Assembly: GCF_900177515.1 (NCBI RefSeq)
Contig: NZ_FXAK01000007.1
Span: 186,001-250,000 of the forward strand
Direction of reading: 5' to 3'
Source of the DNA: Azospirillum oryzae
GTDB taxonomy: Bacteria > Pseudomonadota > Alphaproteobacteria > Azospirillales > Azospirillaceae
DNA length: 64,000 nt
Shown here: positions 21,103 to 28,823 of the stretch, piece by piece
How positions within the stretch are numbered: the first letter of the stretch is position 1
Layout of the letters: every line of letters starts with the position of its first letter
Notes under the pieces: generated by a model
The model's input: the letters and a program-made list of their open reading frames with translations, nothing else
Database searches by the model: none
What the model was told of the DNA's origin: nothing
Made by a program: the position numbers and the translations under genes

Positions 21103-21334
21103 TGGCCTTCCTCATCGAAATGATGCGGCGTGCGTCTCCCGCCGGCGTCCAGACCACGATCACCATCCGCCCTCGCAGATGCCCGACCGATATGATGCGG
21201 GTCTCGCCATAGTCGAACCGCTCGTCCGGAATATCGATCGTTCTGCCAGCGAAGATCTCTATCGCGTCGGCGAAGTCGAGGCCCCGCTCGCTCAGGGTCC
21301 GGTCACGCTTGGCGGGATCGAATGTAATCTTCAG
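21041..21334 (-). CDS. brnT: BrnT-family ribonuclease toxin, start codon uncertain
   Basis: The toxin half of a type II toxin-antitoxin pair. The family core is intact: KITFDPAKRDRTLSERGLDF, DIPDERFDYGETRII, GRMVIVVWTPAGDARRIISM, RKANDRE. The usual start is Met-Lys-Ile-Thr-Phe-Asp; here the matching position is a CTG (21334), with ATT four codon-bases upstream, giving about 97 residues. The only in-frame ATG nearby is at 21436 and would add 34 residues encoded across a long palindrome (21340-21393). Toxin acts as an RNase in known members. The pair interrupts addB-addA. Confidence 0.82.
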   Translation of the reverse strand: MKITFDPAKRDRTLSERGLDFADAIEIFAGRTIDIPDERFDYGETRIISVGHLRGRMVIVVWTPAGDARRIISMRKANDREQTRFGQRLCEEQFGEG

Positions 21335-21339
21335 AAGAA

Positions 21340-21393
21340 TTATCGTACCCCCGTAAAATCCGGGCAACAAGAGATTTTGCGGGGGTACGATAA
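21340..21393. promoter_or_regulatory. 54-bp near-perfect inverted repeat at the brnT start
   Basis: Arms of 21 bp (21340-21360 and 21373-21393) match at 20 of 21 positions around a 12-base loop. Each arm contains TATCGTACCCCC or its complement. On the brnT strand, the arm next to the gene carries GGGGGT just ahead of the likely start, so it may hide the ribosome site as an RNA hairpin, or be a BrnA operator. Confidence 0.75.
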
Positions 21394-21500
21394 ATCGGGT
21401 TGCGGCAACCTCACCGACGCCGTCACGGTCGGTCATGAGATGCCTTACCCCGTCCCCCGATCCGGTCGATGTGCTGCCGGAAATTGAAAGACCACATGCA

Positions 21501-21529
21501 AGTGTATGGAAGTGGGGAGAGCCAATCAA
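21501..21529 (-). promoter_or_regulatory. Candidate promoter for brnT-brnA
   Basis: On the minus strand TTGATT (21524-21529) is followed after 17 bp by TACACT (21501-21506). It lies between the addB stop and brnT. Each hexamer matches the consensus at 4 of 6 positions. Confidence 0.3.
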
Positions 21530-21553
21530 TCTTCAGGTTGACTTCTTGAGCGC

Positions 21554-24529
21554 TTACTCTCCCTCCCCGCCGCCCGACGACCATTCCTGGACGCGGGCCA
21601 GATGCGCATAGTCGGTGTAGCGCGGCGCCATCGCCGGGCGCGGGCGGGAGCGGTAGGGGGTGTTCGGGTCGTCGAACTGGGCGATCAGCGCCTCCAGCCC
21701 GGCCCGCGCCTCCTCGCCTAATGCGGCGGGATTGCCCTTCACCGGCTTCTCCTCGCCGGCCGGGTCGCCGCCGGACAGGCGCCAGAAGGTCAGCTCCGCC
21801 ACCGCGCCTTGGTCCACCCCGCTGAACCCGCCCGCCGCCGCGATGGCGGCCTCCAGCGGCAGCTGCGGGGCGAAGCCGAGTTCGATCTCCCGCGCGCTCG
21901 GCGGGGTGCCAGTCTTGTAGTCGATCACCACCAGCCCGTCGGGGCCGCGGTCGATGCGGTCGGCCTTGGCGGTCAGGGTGAAGGGGCCGCCTGGGCCGGA
22001 CAGCTCCAGCCGGCCCGGCACCTCGGTCGCCAGCGGGCGCAGGCGGGGGCGGCGCTCGCGCTCCAGATCGACGAACCAGCCGGCCACCCGCTCGAAGCGC
22101 GGCCACCAGAAGGCCCAGACGTCGGGATGGCTGCGCAGAAGCGGGCCGAAGCGATCCCGCCCCAGCGCGATCAGCCGGTCGAGCGCGTCATGCGGCAGCG
22201 GGCCGGGATACTCGCGGACGAAGGCGTCGAGCGTGTCGTGGATAATCTGGCCGCGGTCGGACGCCCCCGGATCGGCGGCGATGGGGTCGAGTGCGCGCAG
22301 CCGCAAGGCGTGCCGGGCATAGATGGCGTAGGGATCGCGCATCCAGGTCTCGATCTCCGTCACCGACAGCTTGCGCGGCCGGGCGGTCAGCGGCGGGCGC
22401 GGCTCCGGTGCCGCCACCGGCTGCACGCGATCCGGTTCGTCCAGCCCGCGCGCCCAGCCGAGCCAGCAGGCCCCGCGCTCCTCGATGACGCCGTCCAGCC
22501 CCAGCGCCTTCAGCACGGTTTCCAGCCGCAGGAGCCAGCGCGACGGCACCGTCGGCGTGCCCTCCACCCGCGCGGCGCGGGTCAGCACCACCTCCGGCGC
22601 GCCGCAGGCATGGGCGAAGTCGTGGGCCGACATGCCGACCAGCCGTTCCGGGCTGGGCAGGCCGAAATCGCGCCGCATCGGCCGCGACATCCACGGATCG
22701 GCGGACGCCGCCGGCGGCCATGTTCCCTCGTTCAGCCCGCCGAGGATGACCAGTTCGAGATGCTGGAGGCGGGCCTCCATCGGGCCGAGGATGGACAGGC
22801 GCGGGTGCAGGCCGTAACGGGGGCGCACCGCCCGCGCACTCATCAGTGCGTCGAGCAGAGCCGGGTAATCCTTGGCCGGGATCGCCGGGAAACCCTCCGC
22901 CGCATCGAGCAGGTCGTGGACGAAGCGCGCCGCTTCTTCGCCGTCATCCTGGCGCCACAGCCGCTCCGCCCCGGTCAGTTTGTCGTCGGCGGCCAGCGAT
23001 TCGCAGAAGGCGACATGGGCGCGGACGAGGTCGGCCAGTGGGGTTTCGCTGGTCAGCGCCTCCAGGAAGGGGGCGGCGCGCTGGCCGATGTCGACCAGCC
23101 AGCCGCGCAGGAACTCCTGCTGCTCCTCATGGTCGAAGCGGTCGGCCTGCTCCAGCGCCGCCAGAACGCCGTCGAACCCCTCGGCGGGGCGGGGGCCGCG
23201 CAGCACGACGCGCTCCAGCGCGCGGGCGGCGGCGCGGAAATCTCCTGAGTCGCGGCCGCCCGCCGCCATCGGGTGCTTGGCCAGGGCCAGCAGGGCCAGC
23301 GGATGGACGCGGCTCGCCACCAGCTCCGCCGTCAGCCGCAGATAGGTGCCGACCGCGGTGTGGGCGAGCGGCTGGCCGCCGGAGTCGTTGACCAGGATGC
23401 CCCAGCGCGCCAAGGCCATGGCGACCCGGCGGCCCAGGTTGCGGTCGGGGGTGACCAACGCTGCCCTCTTGCTCGGAGTCTCCAGCGCATGGCGCATCAG
23501 CAGCGCGATGACCTGCGCCTCCTCCTCCGAGGTGGCGGCGTCGATGCGGGTCAGCCCCTCCAGCGCGGTGGCATCCACCCCGGACAGCTCGCGCCAGCCC
23601 TCGGTGGTGGCCGCCGGCCGCATCGCCTCGGCGATCAGGCGGGCGCGGGGGCCGCGCGGCTCGGTCGCGTCGGTCCAGGGCTGCACCTCGGCGCGGGTGA
23701 CGCCCAGCAGATGGATCAACTGCGACAGGCCGTGCTGCGGGTGGGATTCGTCGCCGGCGATGGCGTCCCAGATCGTGTCGTCGGCCCCGGTGTCCAGGCC
23801 GGGCAGCACCACCGCCCCCTGCGGCATCCGGGCGATGACCGACAGCAGCTCCGTCGTCGCGGCGATGGAGCCGGTGGAGCCGGCGGCGATCACCATGCCC
23901 GGCGGCGGGGCGGCCTGCCAGAGGGCGGCCTGTGTCTCCAGCGCCAGATTGCGGCGCTTGGCCGGGTCGGTCTCCCCGGTCGACTCGAGGATGGCGGGCC
24001 ACACCTCGGTGATGATGCGCAGGAACCTCAGCGTGACCTGCCAGTGCTCGGCATAATCCTCCGGCACCAGCGACTCGAGTTTTTCGAAGCCGGCGCGTTC
24101 GGTCCACACCGCGTCGATCAGCCGGCCGAGGTCGGCGCCCAGCCGCACCGCTTGCGCCGTCGTAGCCGACAACCCCTCGGCGCCCAGGATCAGCCGCGCC
24201 AGCGTCATCTGCCGGTTCAGCGGCGAGATCGCCTCCGGCAGGTCGAGCGGGACGTCGGGCAACTCCTCCTCGGTCAGGCTGAGGTCGCCGGCGTCCAGTT
24301 CGCCCAGCGGCGCCATCCGCGGCAGCAGCGTCGGCTGCCCGCCCGACCGCCGCAGGAAGGCCGCCTGCAGCGCCCGGCAGGCGCGCCGGGTCGGCAGCAG
24401 CACGGTGACCCCGGCCAGCGCCATCGGGTCGCCGCCCACCCGCTCCATGATCCCCGCCGCCAGCATGTCGACGAAGGGAGCGCCCGCGGGGATGCTGTAG
24501 ACTTTGGGGATGGGGCTATCGGGAAGCAT
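21554..24529 (-). CDS. addB: Double-strand break repair protein AddB
   Basis: The 991-residue second subunit of the AddAB helicase-nuclease. It has the inactivated helicase N-terminus typical of alphaproteobacterial AddB (VTVLLPTRRACRALQAAF) and a C-terminal RecB-like nuclease with GLVVIDYKTGTPPS. The ATG at 24529 (MLPDSPIPKVYSIPAG) is preferred to 24562 because the extra 11 residues run into the flanking region. It is followed by brnT-brnA and then addA. A dispersed palindromic element lies directly upstream, between murU and addB. Confidence 0.93.
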   Translation of the reverse strand: MLPDSPIPKVYSIPAGAPFVDMLAAGIMERVGGDPMALAGVTVLLPTRRACRALQAAFLRRSGGQPTLLPRMAPLGELDAGDLSLTEEELPDVPLDLPEAISPLNRQMTLARLILGAEGLSATTAQAVRLGADLGRLIDAVWTERAGFEKLESLVPEDYAEHWQVTLRFLRIITEVWPAILESTGETDPAKRRNLALETQAALWQAAPPPGMVIAAGSTGSIAATTELLSVIARMPQGAVVLPGLDTGADDTIWDAIAGDESHPQHGLSQLIHLLGVTRAEVQPWTDATEPRGPRARLIAEAMRPAATTEGWRELSGVDATALEGLTRIDAATSEEEAQVIALLMRHALETPSKRAALVTPDRNLGRRVAMALARWGILVNDSGGQPLAHTAVGTYLRLTAELVASRVHPLALLALAKHPMAAGGRDSGDFRAAARALERVVLRGPRPAEGFDGVLAALEQADRFDHEEQQEFLRGWLVDIGQRAAPFLEALTSETPLADLVRAHVAFCESLAADDKLTGAERLWRQDDGEEAARFVHDLLDAAEGFPAIPAKDYPALLDALMSARAVRPRYGLHPRLSILGPMEARLQHLELVILGGLNEGTWPPAASADPWMSRPMRRDFGLPSPERLVGMSAHDFAHACGAPEVVLTRAARVEGTPTVPSRWLLRLETVLKALGLDGVIEERGACWLGWARGLDEPDRVQPVAAPEPRPPLTARPRKLSVTEIETWMRDPYAIYARHALRLRALDPIAADPGASDRGQIIHDTLDAFVREYPGPLPHDALDRLIALGRDRFGPLLRSHPDVWAFWWPRFERVAGWFVDLERERRPRLRPLATEVPGRLELSGPGGPFTLTAKADRIDRGPDGLVVIDYKTGTPPSAREIELGFAPQLPLEAAIAAAGGFSGVDQGAVAELTFWRLSGGDPAGEEKPVKGNPAALGEEARAGLEALIAQFDDPNTPYRSRPRPAMAPRYTDYAHLARVQEWSSGGGEGE

Positions 24530-24547
24530 GAAAGGTCCGTGTATCGC

Positions 24548-24660
24548 TTGCCCCCACCCCAACCCTCCCCCGCTGGGCGGGGGAGGGGGCAGGTGCTTGT
24601 TCGGGAGAGCGGCGGCAGTCTCCTCCCCCGCCCAGCGGGGGAGGATTAAGGAGGGGGCAA
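24548..24660. repeat. Dispersed double-palindrome element, copy A
   Basis: About 113 bp bounded by TTGCCCCC and GGGGGCAA. Inside are two hairpins: CCCTCCCCCGC-TGG-GCGGGGGAGGG (24563-24587) and its reverse complement type with CCA loop (24622-24644), separated by about 34 bp. A second copy at 35723-35831 has the same ends and hairpins, and its centre is inverted relative to this one (AGAGCGGCGGCAGT here against ACTGCCGCCGCTCT there). It lies in the murU-addB gap. Confidence 0.88.
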
Positions 24661-24692
24661 AACGTCCCGTTGAGTATAGCTCAGCCCAGCCC

Positions 24693-25433
24693 TCAATGCG
24701 CCACCGCCCGCACGCCGCCGATGGCCAGCAGATCCTCCGCCTCTTTCAGCCCGGTGGGGGTGCCGATGTGGAACCACAGCCCGTCATGGGCAAGGCCGAA
24801 CAGCCGCCCCGCCGCCTGGGCGCGGTCCCAGATCAGGTTGGTGGAGAAGGCGCCGTCGGGGGTGTCGGCCGCGAACAGCTCCGGCTTGACGATCTGCACC
24901 CCGGCATAGACGAAGGGCGCCAACTCGCGCTCGGCCCGGCGGGTCAGGCCACCCAGCGGGTCCATGTGATAGTCGCCGAGCCCGTCATAGCCGACCGACT
25001 TGGTCGTCGCCATCAGCAGGAGCAGCGCGTCCATCTCCGCCGGGTTCCAGTGCGATGCCAGGCGGCGCAGGGCCGGCACCGGCCCGTCCAGCCAGAAGAT
25101 GTCGGCGTTCACCGTGTAGATCGGCGCGGTGCCGAGATGGGGCAGGGCGTTCTTCACCCCGCCGCCGGTCTCCAGCAGCGTGTCCTCCGGCGACAGGGTG
25201 ATGGCGGGGGAGGTCCGGCCCTTCAGATGCTCGCCGATCATGGCGCCCAGATAATGGCTGTTGACCACCGCGCGGCCGACGCCGGACTCGGCCAGCCGGT
25301 CCAGGGCATGGTCCAGCATCGGCTTGCCCAGCACCGGGATCAGCGGCTTCGGCCTGTGGTCGGTCAGCGGTCGCATGCGCAGGCCCTGGCCGGCGGCCAG
25401 CACCATCGCTGTTTGGGGAATGGTCACGGTCAT
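24693..25433 (-). CDS. murU: N-acetylmuramate-1-phosphate uridylyltransferase-like nucleotidyltransferase
   Basis: A 246-residue sugar-1-phosphate nucleotidyltransferase. The N-terminal signature MVLAAGQGLRMRPLT and DHRPKPLIPVLGKPM give the nucleotide and metal-binding loops; VNADIFW supplies the acidic metal ligand. The ATG at 25433 begins MTVTIPQT and touches the stop of the upstream kinase gene. Adjacent to an AmgK-like kinase, it fits the MurNAc recycling route known from Pseudomonas, which makes UDP-MurNAc from salvaged MurNAc without going through GlcNAc. Function is assigned from both sequence and context. Confidence 0.88.
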   Translation of the reverse strand: MTVTIPQTAMVLAAGQGLRMRPLTDHRPKPLIPVLGKPMLDHALDRLAESGVGRAVVNSHYLGAMIGEHLKGRTSPAITLSPEDTLLETGGGVKNALPHLGTAPIYTVNADIFWLDGPVPALRRLASHWNPAEMDALLLLMATTKSVGYDGLGDYHMDPLGGLTRRAERELAPFVYAGVQIVKPELFAADTPDGAFSTNLIWDRAQAAGRLFGLAHDGLWFHIGTPTGLKEAEDLLAIGGVRAVAH

Positions 25434-25434
25434 C

Positions 25435-26475
25435 TCAGATCGTCTCCGGAACGACGAAGGCGGCGCGGGTCTCGGGCGGCAGATGGCGGTCGAACCAGGC
25501 GGCGACCGGCGCCAGCTCCGGCTTCGCCAGTTGGGCCTCCAGCAGGCGCCAGACCCGCGGCAGATGGACAAGGTAGGACCGCCGGCCCTGGCTCAGCGCC
25601 AGACGGACGAAGATGGCGACGATCCGCGTGTGGCGCGCCGCCCCCAGCACCGCCATGGCGCGGCGGAAGGCGGCGGGGTCGGTCTCGGGAAAAGCGGTGA
25701 GATAGCGGGCGACCATCGCCTCGGCCAGATCGGGCGCCACGTCGCGCCGCGCATCCTCCAGCAGCGACACGAGGTCGTAGGCCCGCGGCCCCCAGCCGGC
25801 GCTCTGGAAGTCGATCAGGCCGGCGGCCCGCACCCCCGGCCGATCCAGCCGCATGAGATTGTCGACATGGTAGTCGCGCAGCAGAAGCGACGGCGCACCG
25901 GCGCAGACCGGCTCCAGCACCGTCCGCCAAGCCGTATCGAAAGCGGAACGATCATCGTCGCTCAACGGCTTCCCCGTCGCCACCGGCATGTAGGCGTCGA
26001 TGAACAGCCGGGTCTGCGCGATGAACAGGTCCGGATCGTAGACGGGCAGGGCCAGCCGTTGCGCCGCTTCCTCGGGCCAGCCGCGATGGATGGTCACCAG
26101 CGCGTCGGTCGCCATCTGGTAGAGCGGTTGCGGATCGGCACCGTCGGCCAGCAGCCGGGAGAATGTTTCGCTTCCGAAATCTTCCTGGATCGCCAAGCCC
26201 CGTTCCACATCCGACGCCAGCACGGCGGGAACCGACAGCCCGATGGCCGCCAGTTCGGCGCCGATGGCGATGAAGGGCACGAGATCGTCGGCGGGGGCGG
26301 GCGTGTCCACCAGGATCAGGGTGCCGCCATCCGCCTTGCGCAGGCGCTCATACCGGCGGGCGGAGGCATCGCCGGCCAGCGGCTCCCGGACGGCGTCGGA
26401 CAGGCCGTTGGCGGCCAGGAAGGCAACGATCTCGGCTTCCCGCGCGGAAGAAACGACGGACATTACGGGGGGCAT
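25435..26475 (-). CDS. amgK: Anomeric MurNAc/GlcNAc kinase, AmgK-like
   Basis: A 346-residue aminoglycoside-phosphotransferase-fold kinase. It has the N-terminal GDASARRYERL segment, the catalytic loop LLLRDYHVDNLM (Asp acting as base, Asn and downstream Asp binding metal) and GLIDFQSAGWGPRAYDLVSL. AmgK phosphorylates the anomeric position of MurNAc and GlcNAc. The next gene, murU, starts 1 bp after its stop, the normal amgK-murU pairing. The ATG at 26475 overlaps the tsaE stop (TGATG-type coupling); an ATG at 26463 is also possible. Confidence 0.88.
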   Translation of the reverse strand: MPPVMSVVSSAREAEIVAFLAANGLSDAVREPLAGDASARRYERLRKADGGTLILVDTPAPADDLVPFIAIGAELAAIGLSVPAVLASDVERGLAIQEDFGSETFSRLLADGADPQPLYQMATDALVTIHRGWPEEAAQRLALPVYDPDLFIAQTRLFIDAYMPVATGKPLSDDDRSAFDTAWRTVLEPVCAGAPSLLLRDYHVDNLMRLDRPGVRAAGLIDFQSAGWGPRAYDLVSLLEDARRDVAPDLAEAMVARYLTAFPETDPAAFRRAMAVLGAARHTRIVAIFVRLALSQGRRSYLVHLPRVWRLLEAQLAKPELAPVAAWFDRHLPPETRAAFVVPETI

Positions 26476-26957
26476 CACAGCATCCAGTCGGCGGCGGCCA
26501 CCCGCGCCGCCAGCGCGCCATGGCCGGTCAGCGTGGCGCGGCGGGCATCGGGGCCGTCATGCTCCATCGTCACCTCGACCCGGTCGGGGGGCAGCAGCGG
26601 ACCCAACCGGTCGGGCCATTCCACCAGCGCCACCGCCTCGGCCCGCGCGTCGTCCCAGCCCAGCTCATACACCTCGTCCGGCCCCGACAGCCGGTAGAGG
26701 TCGAAATGCCAGACCGGGCCGATGGCGGTGTCGTAGGTCTGCACCAGGGTGAAGGTGGGGGAGGGCACCTCGGCGTCCTCATGGGTGACGCTGCGGATCA
26801 AGGCCCGCGACAGCGCCGACTTGCCGGCGCCGAGATCGCCGTGCAGGGCCACGAGGTCGCCCGGCCGCAGCAGGACGCCCAGCCGGCGGCCCAGCGCCGC
26901 GGTGGCGGCCTCGTTTGGCAGCGGCAGGGTGACGGTATAGTGGGGAGTGTCCGACAT
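26475..26957 (-). CDS. tsaE: tRNA threonylcarbamoyladenosine biosynthesis ATPase TsaE
   Basis: A 160-residue P-loop ATPase that works with TsaB and TsaD to make the t6A37 modification in ANN-decoding tRNAs. Walker A is HGDLGAGKSALSRALI; PSPTFTLVQTY and WHFDLYRL are the family blocks. The ATG at 26957 (MSDTPHYTV) fits family length; an upstream ATG at 26984 adds an unrelated leader. Translationally overlaps amgK, and tsaE-amgK-murU-addB-addA is a familiar alphaproteobacterial order. Confidence 0.94.
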   Translation of the reverse strand: MSDTPHYTVTLPLPNEAATAALGRRLGVLLRPGDLVALHGDLGAGKSALSRALIRSVTHEDAEVPSPTFTLVQTYDTAIGPVWHFDLYRLSGPDEVYELGWDDARAEAVALVEWPDRLGPLLPPDRVEVTMEHDGPDARRATLTGHGALAARVAAADWML

Positions 26958-27038
26958 GGCGCGGATACTGTGCGAAGCCGCCACCTGCCCGCAAGCCGGA
27001 AAGAAGGGTGGGTCAGCGGCAGGCTTAGCGACCGATCC

Positions 27039-27470
27039 TTAGCGGCCGATCCGCCGCTTCGGCGACATCCGGTCCGCCGCTGCTCCCGCGCCAACTCCCT
27101 CTGCCGCGCCGGCCACCACCAGCCGCGGCGCCTTGTTGAAGTTCATGGTGATCATCAGCGTCAGCGCGCCGTTGATCAGGTGCAGCATCTTGTCGGACGC
27201 CACCGGCAGGGGGATGCGCCGGCCCATGCAATAGCCGACCAGCGCCGCCGTCACCTCGGTGTCGGCCAGCACCAGCTCGGTCACGGCACCGTCGTCGTCG
27301 GTGATGCTCAGGCGGGTTTCGATGCCCTCCTGCTCCGGCCCCTCGTTGCGGTGATAGACGACCTTGGACACGGTGCCGACCGGCAAGGTGTCCTTCACCC
27401 GCCGCCGGCGGTCCAGCACGGCCCGCACCACCTCCTGGTCGGTGAAGACCAGACACCGAAGTTCCTTCAT
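27039..27470 (-). CDS. Conserved-looking protein of unknown function
   Basis: A 143-residue protein that I cannot assign. It begins MKELRCLVFTDQEVVRAVLD with GGAGG upstream at good spacing, which supports the start. The middle holds TRLSITDDDGAVTELVLADTEVTAALVGYCM and a hydrophobic helix near 100-112 (LMITMNFN). The C-terminus is Ala/Gly and Arg-rich. It is divergent from the ferredoxin-reductase-like gene and shares with it an AT-rich intergenic region, so both may be controlled together. Confidence 0.7.
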   Translation of the reverse strand: MKELRCLVFTDQEVVRAVLDRRRRVKDTLPVGTVSKVVYHRNEGPEQEGIETRLSITDDDGAVTELVLADTEVTAALVGYCMGRRIPLPVASDKMLHLINGALTLMITMNFNKAPRLVVAGAAEGVGAGAAADRMSPKRRIGR

Positions 27471-27567
27471 TCCGGGCCTCCACCCGATCGGCCTCCGGGC
27501 AAAGAAAGCCCGGCCATCCGCCGCCGACCTTCACTTTCCGCTTCGCCACCGCCGCGTGCAATCGACA

Positions 27568-27595
27568 AATTTAAGCGAATTTATGCGAAATTGTT
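27568..27595. promoter_or_regulatory. AT-rich direct repeats in a divergent promoter region
   Basis: AATTTAAGCG (27568-27577) and AATTTATGCG (27578-27587) are adjacent 10-bp direct repeats, one helical turn apart, followed by AAATTG. They lie in the 287-bp gap between the divergent genes at 27470 and 27758, where GC content falls sharply. This is operator-like; the regulator is unknown. Confidence 0.35.
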
Positions 27596-27757
27596 TCCCG
27601 GCTTCGACGGTCCGTCGTTCTGCCTCGCACGCGACACAGCACCGCTTTCCCCTTGCGGGGGGTTGACCCGGCCGGGAAATGCGGACAATGGAAAGACCGT
27701 TCGCCGACCTTTCCGCATCATCCTCCACCGGCACCCAGTCTCAAGGAATTGGCTTTC

Positions 27758-28795
27758 ATGTCGCAGACCGCCTCCAGCCACGATGTCCTCACCACCGATG
27801 TCGTCATCGTCGGCGCCGGCCCCGTCGGGCTGTTCGCCATGTTCGAATGCGGCATGCTGAAGATGCGCTGCCATGTGGTGGACGCGCTGGACATGGTCGG
27901 CGGCCAGTGCACGGCGCTCTACCCGGAAAAGCCGATCTACGACATCCCGGCCCATCCCTCCATCGAGGCGGCCGACCTGATCGACCGGCTGGCGGAGCAG
28001 GCCGCTCCCTTCTCGCCCACCTATCACCTGGGCCAGCAGGTGGAGAAGCTGACCCGCCAGGACAGCGGGCGCTGGCTGGTGGAGACCAGCATCGGCACCA
28101 AGATCGACACCCAGGCGGTGATCATCGCCGCCGGCAGCGGCGCCTTCGGCCCCAACCGCCCGCCCCTCGACGGGCTGGAGGCCTTTGAGGGCAAGTCGGT
28201 CTTCTACATGGTGCGCCGCCGCCAGGACTTCGCCGGCAAGAAGGTGGTGATCGCCGGCGGCGGCGACAGCGCGGTCGACTGGGCCATCTCCCTGGCCGAC
28301 GTGGCGGAGCGCGTCTATGTCGTCCACCGCCGTCCGAAGTTCCGCGCCGCGCCGGAAAGCGTCGCCCGCATGGAAGCCCTGGTGCGCGAGGGGCGGATCG
28401 AAATGGTGGTGCCCTATCAGCTCTCCGGCCTGGACGGCGAGAACGGCCAGCTGACCGCCGTGCGCGTCGCCACGCTCGACGGCGAGGAAAAGGCGCTGCC
28501 GGCCGATGCGCTGCTCGCCTTCTTCGGCCTGTCGATGAATCTCGGCCCCATCGCCGACTGGGGCCTGGATCTGGAGCGCAGCCACATCGCAGTGTCCCAG
28601 CCCGGCTGCGCCACCAACGTTCCGGGCGTCTTCGCCATCGGCGACATCGCGACATATCCGGGCAAGCTGAAGCTGATCCTCTGCGGCTTCGCCGAAGCAG
28701 CGCAGGCCGCCCACGCCATCCGCCCGCTGGTCTATCCCGGCGAGGCGCTGCACTTCGAATACTCGACCTCGAAGGGTGTGCCCGGCGCGGCGTGA
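27758..28795 (+). CDS. Thioredoxin-reductase-like ferredoxin(flavodoxin)-NADP+ reductase
   Basis: A 345-residue FAD-dependent oxidoreductase. It has the FAD dinucleotide fold (VVIVGAGPVGLFAMFEC), GGQCTALYPEKPIYDIPAHP near 50-70, the NADP fold (KVVIAGGGDSAVDWA) with basic residues in VVHRRPKFRAA, and the FAD-contacting FAIGDIATYPGK. It lacks the CxxC redox pair of thioredoxin reductase, which is the hallmark of the TrxR-like ferredoxin-NADP+ reductases. It would move electrons between NADPH and ferredoxin in the cytoplasm. The ATG at 27758 has AAGGA 10 bp upstream. The gene stands between the PAS protein and the tsaE cluster on the opposite strand. Confidence 0.9.
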   Translation: MSQTASSHDVLTTDVVIVGAGPVGLFAMFECGMLKMRCHVVDALDMVGGQCTALYPEKPIYDIPAHPSIEAADLIDRLAEQAAPFSPTYHLGQQVEKLTRQDSGRWLVETSIGTKIDTQAVIIAAGSGAFGPNRPPLDGLEAFEGKSVFYMVRRRQDFAGKKVVIAGGGDSAVDWAISLADVAERVYVVHRRPKFRAAPESVARMEALVREGRIEMVVPYQLSGLDGENGQLTAVRVATLDGEEKALPADALLAFFGLSMNLGPIADWGLDLERSHIAVSQPGCATNVPGVFAIGDIATYPGKLKLILCGFAEAAQAAHAIRPLVYPGEALHFEYSTSKGVPGAA

Positions 28796-28823
28796 GTTAA
28801 GGGGGCCTCGGGAGAGGGCGGTA

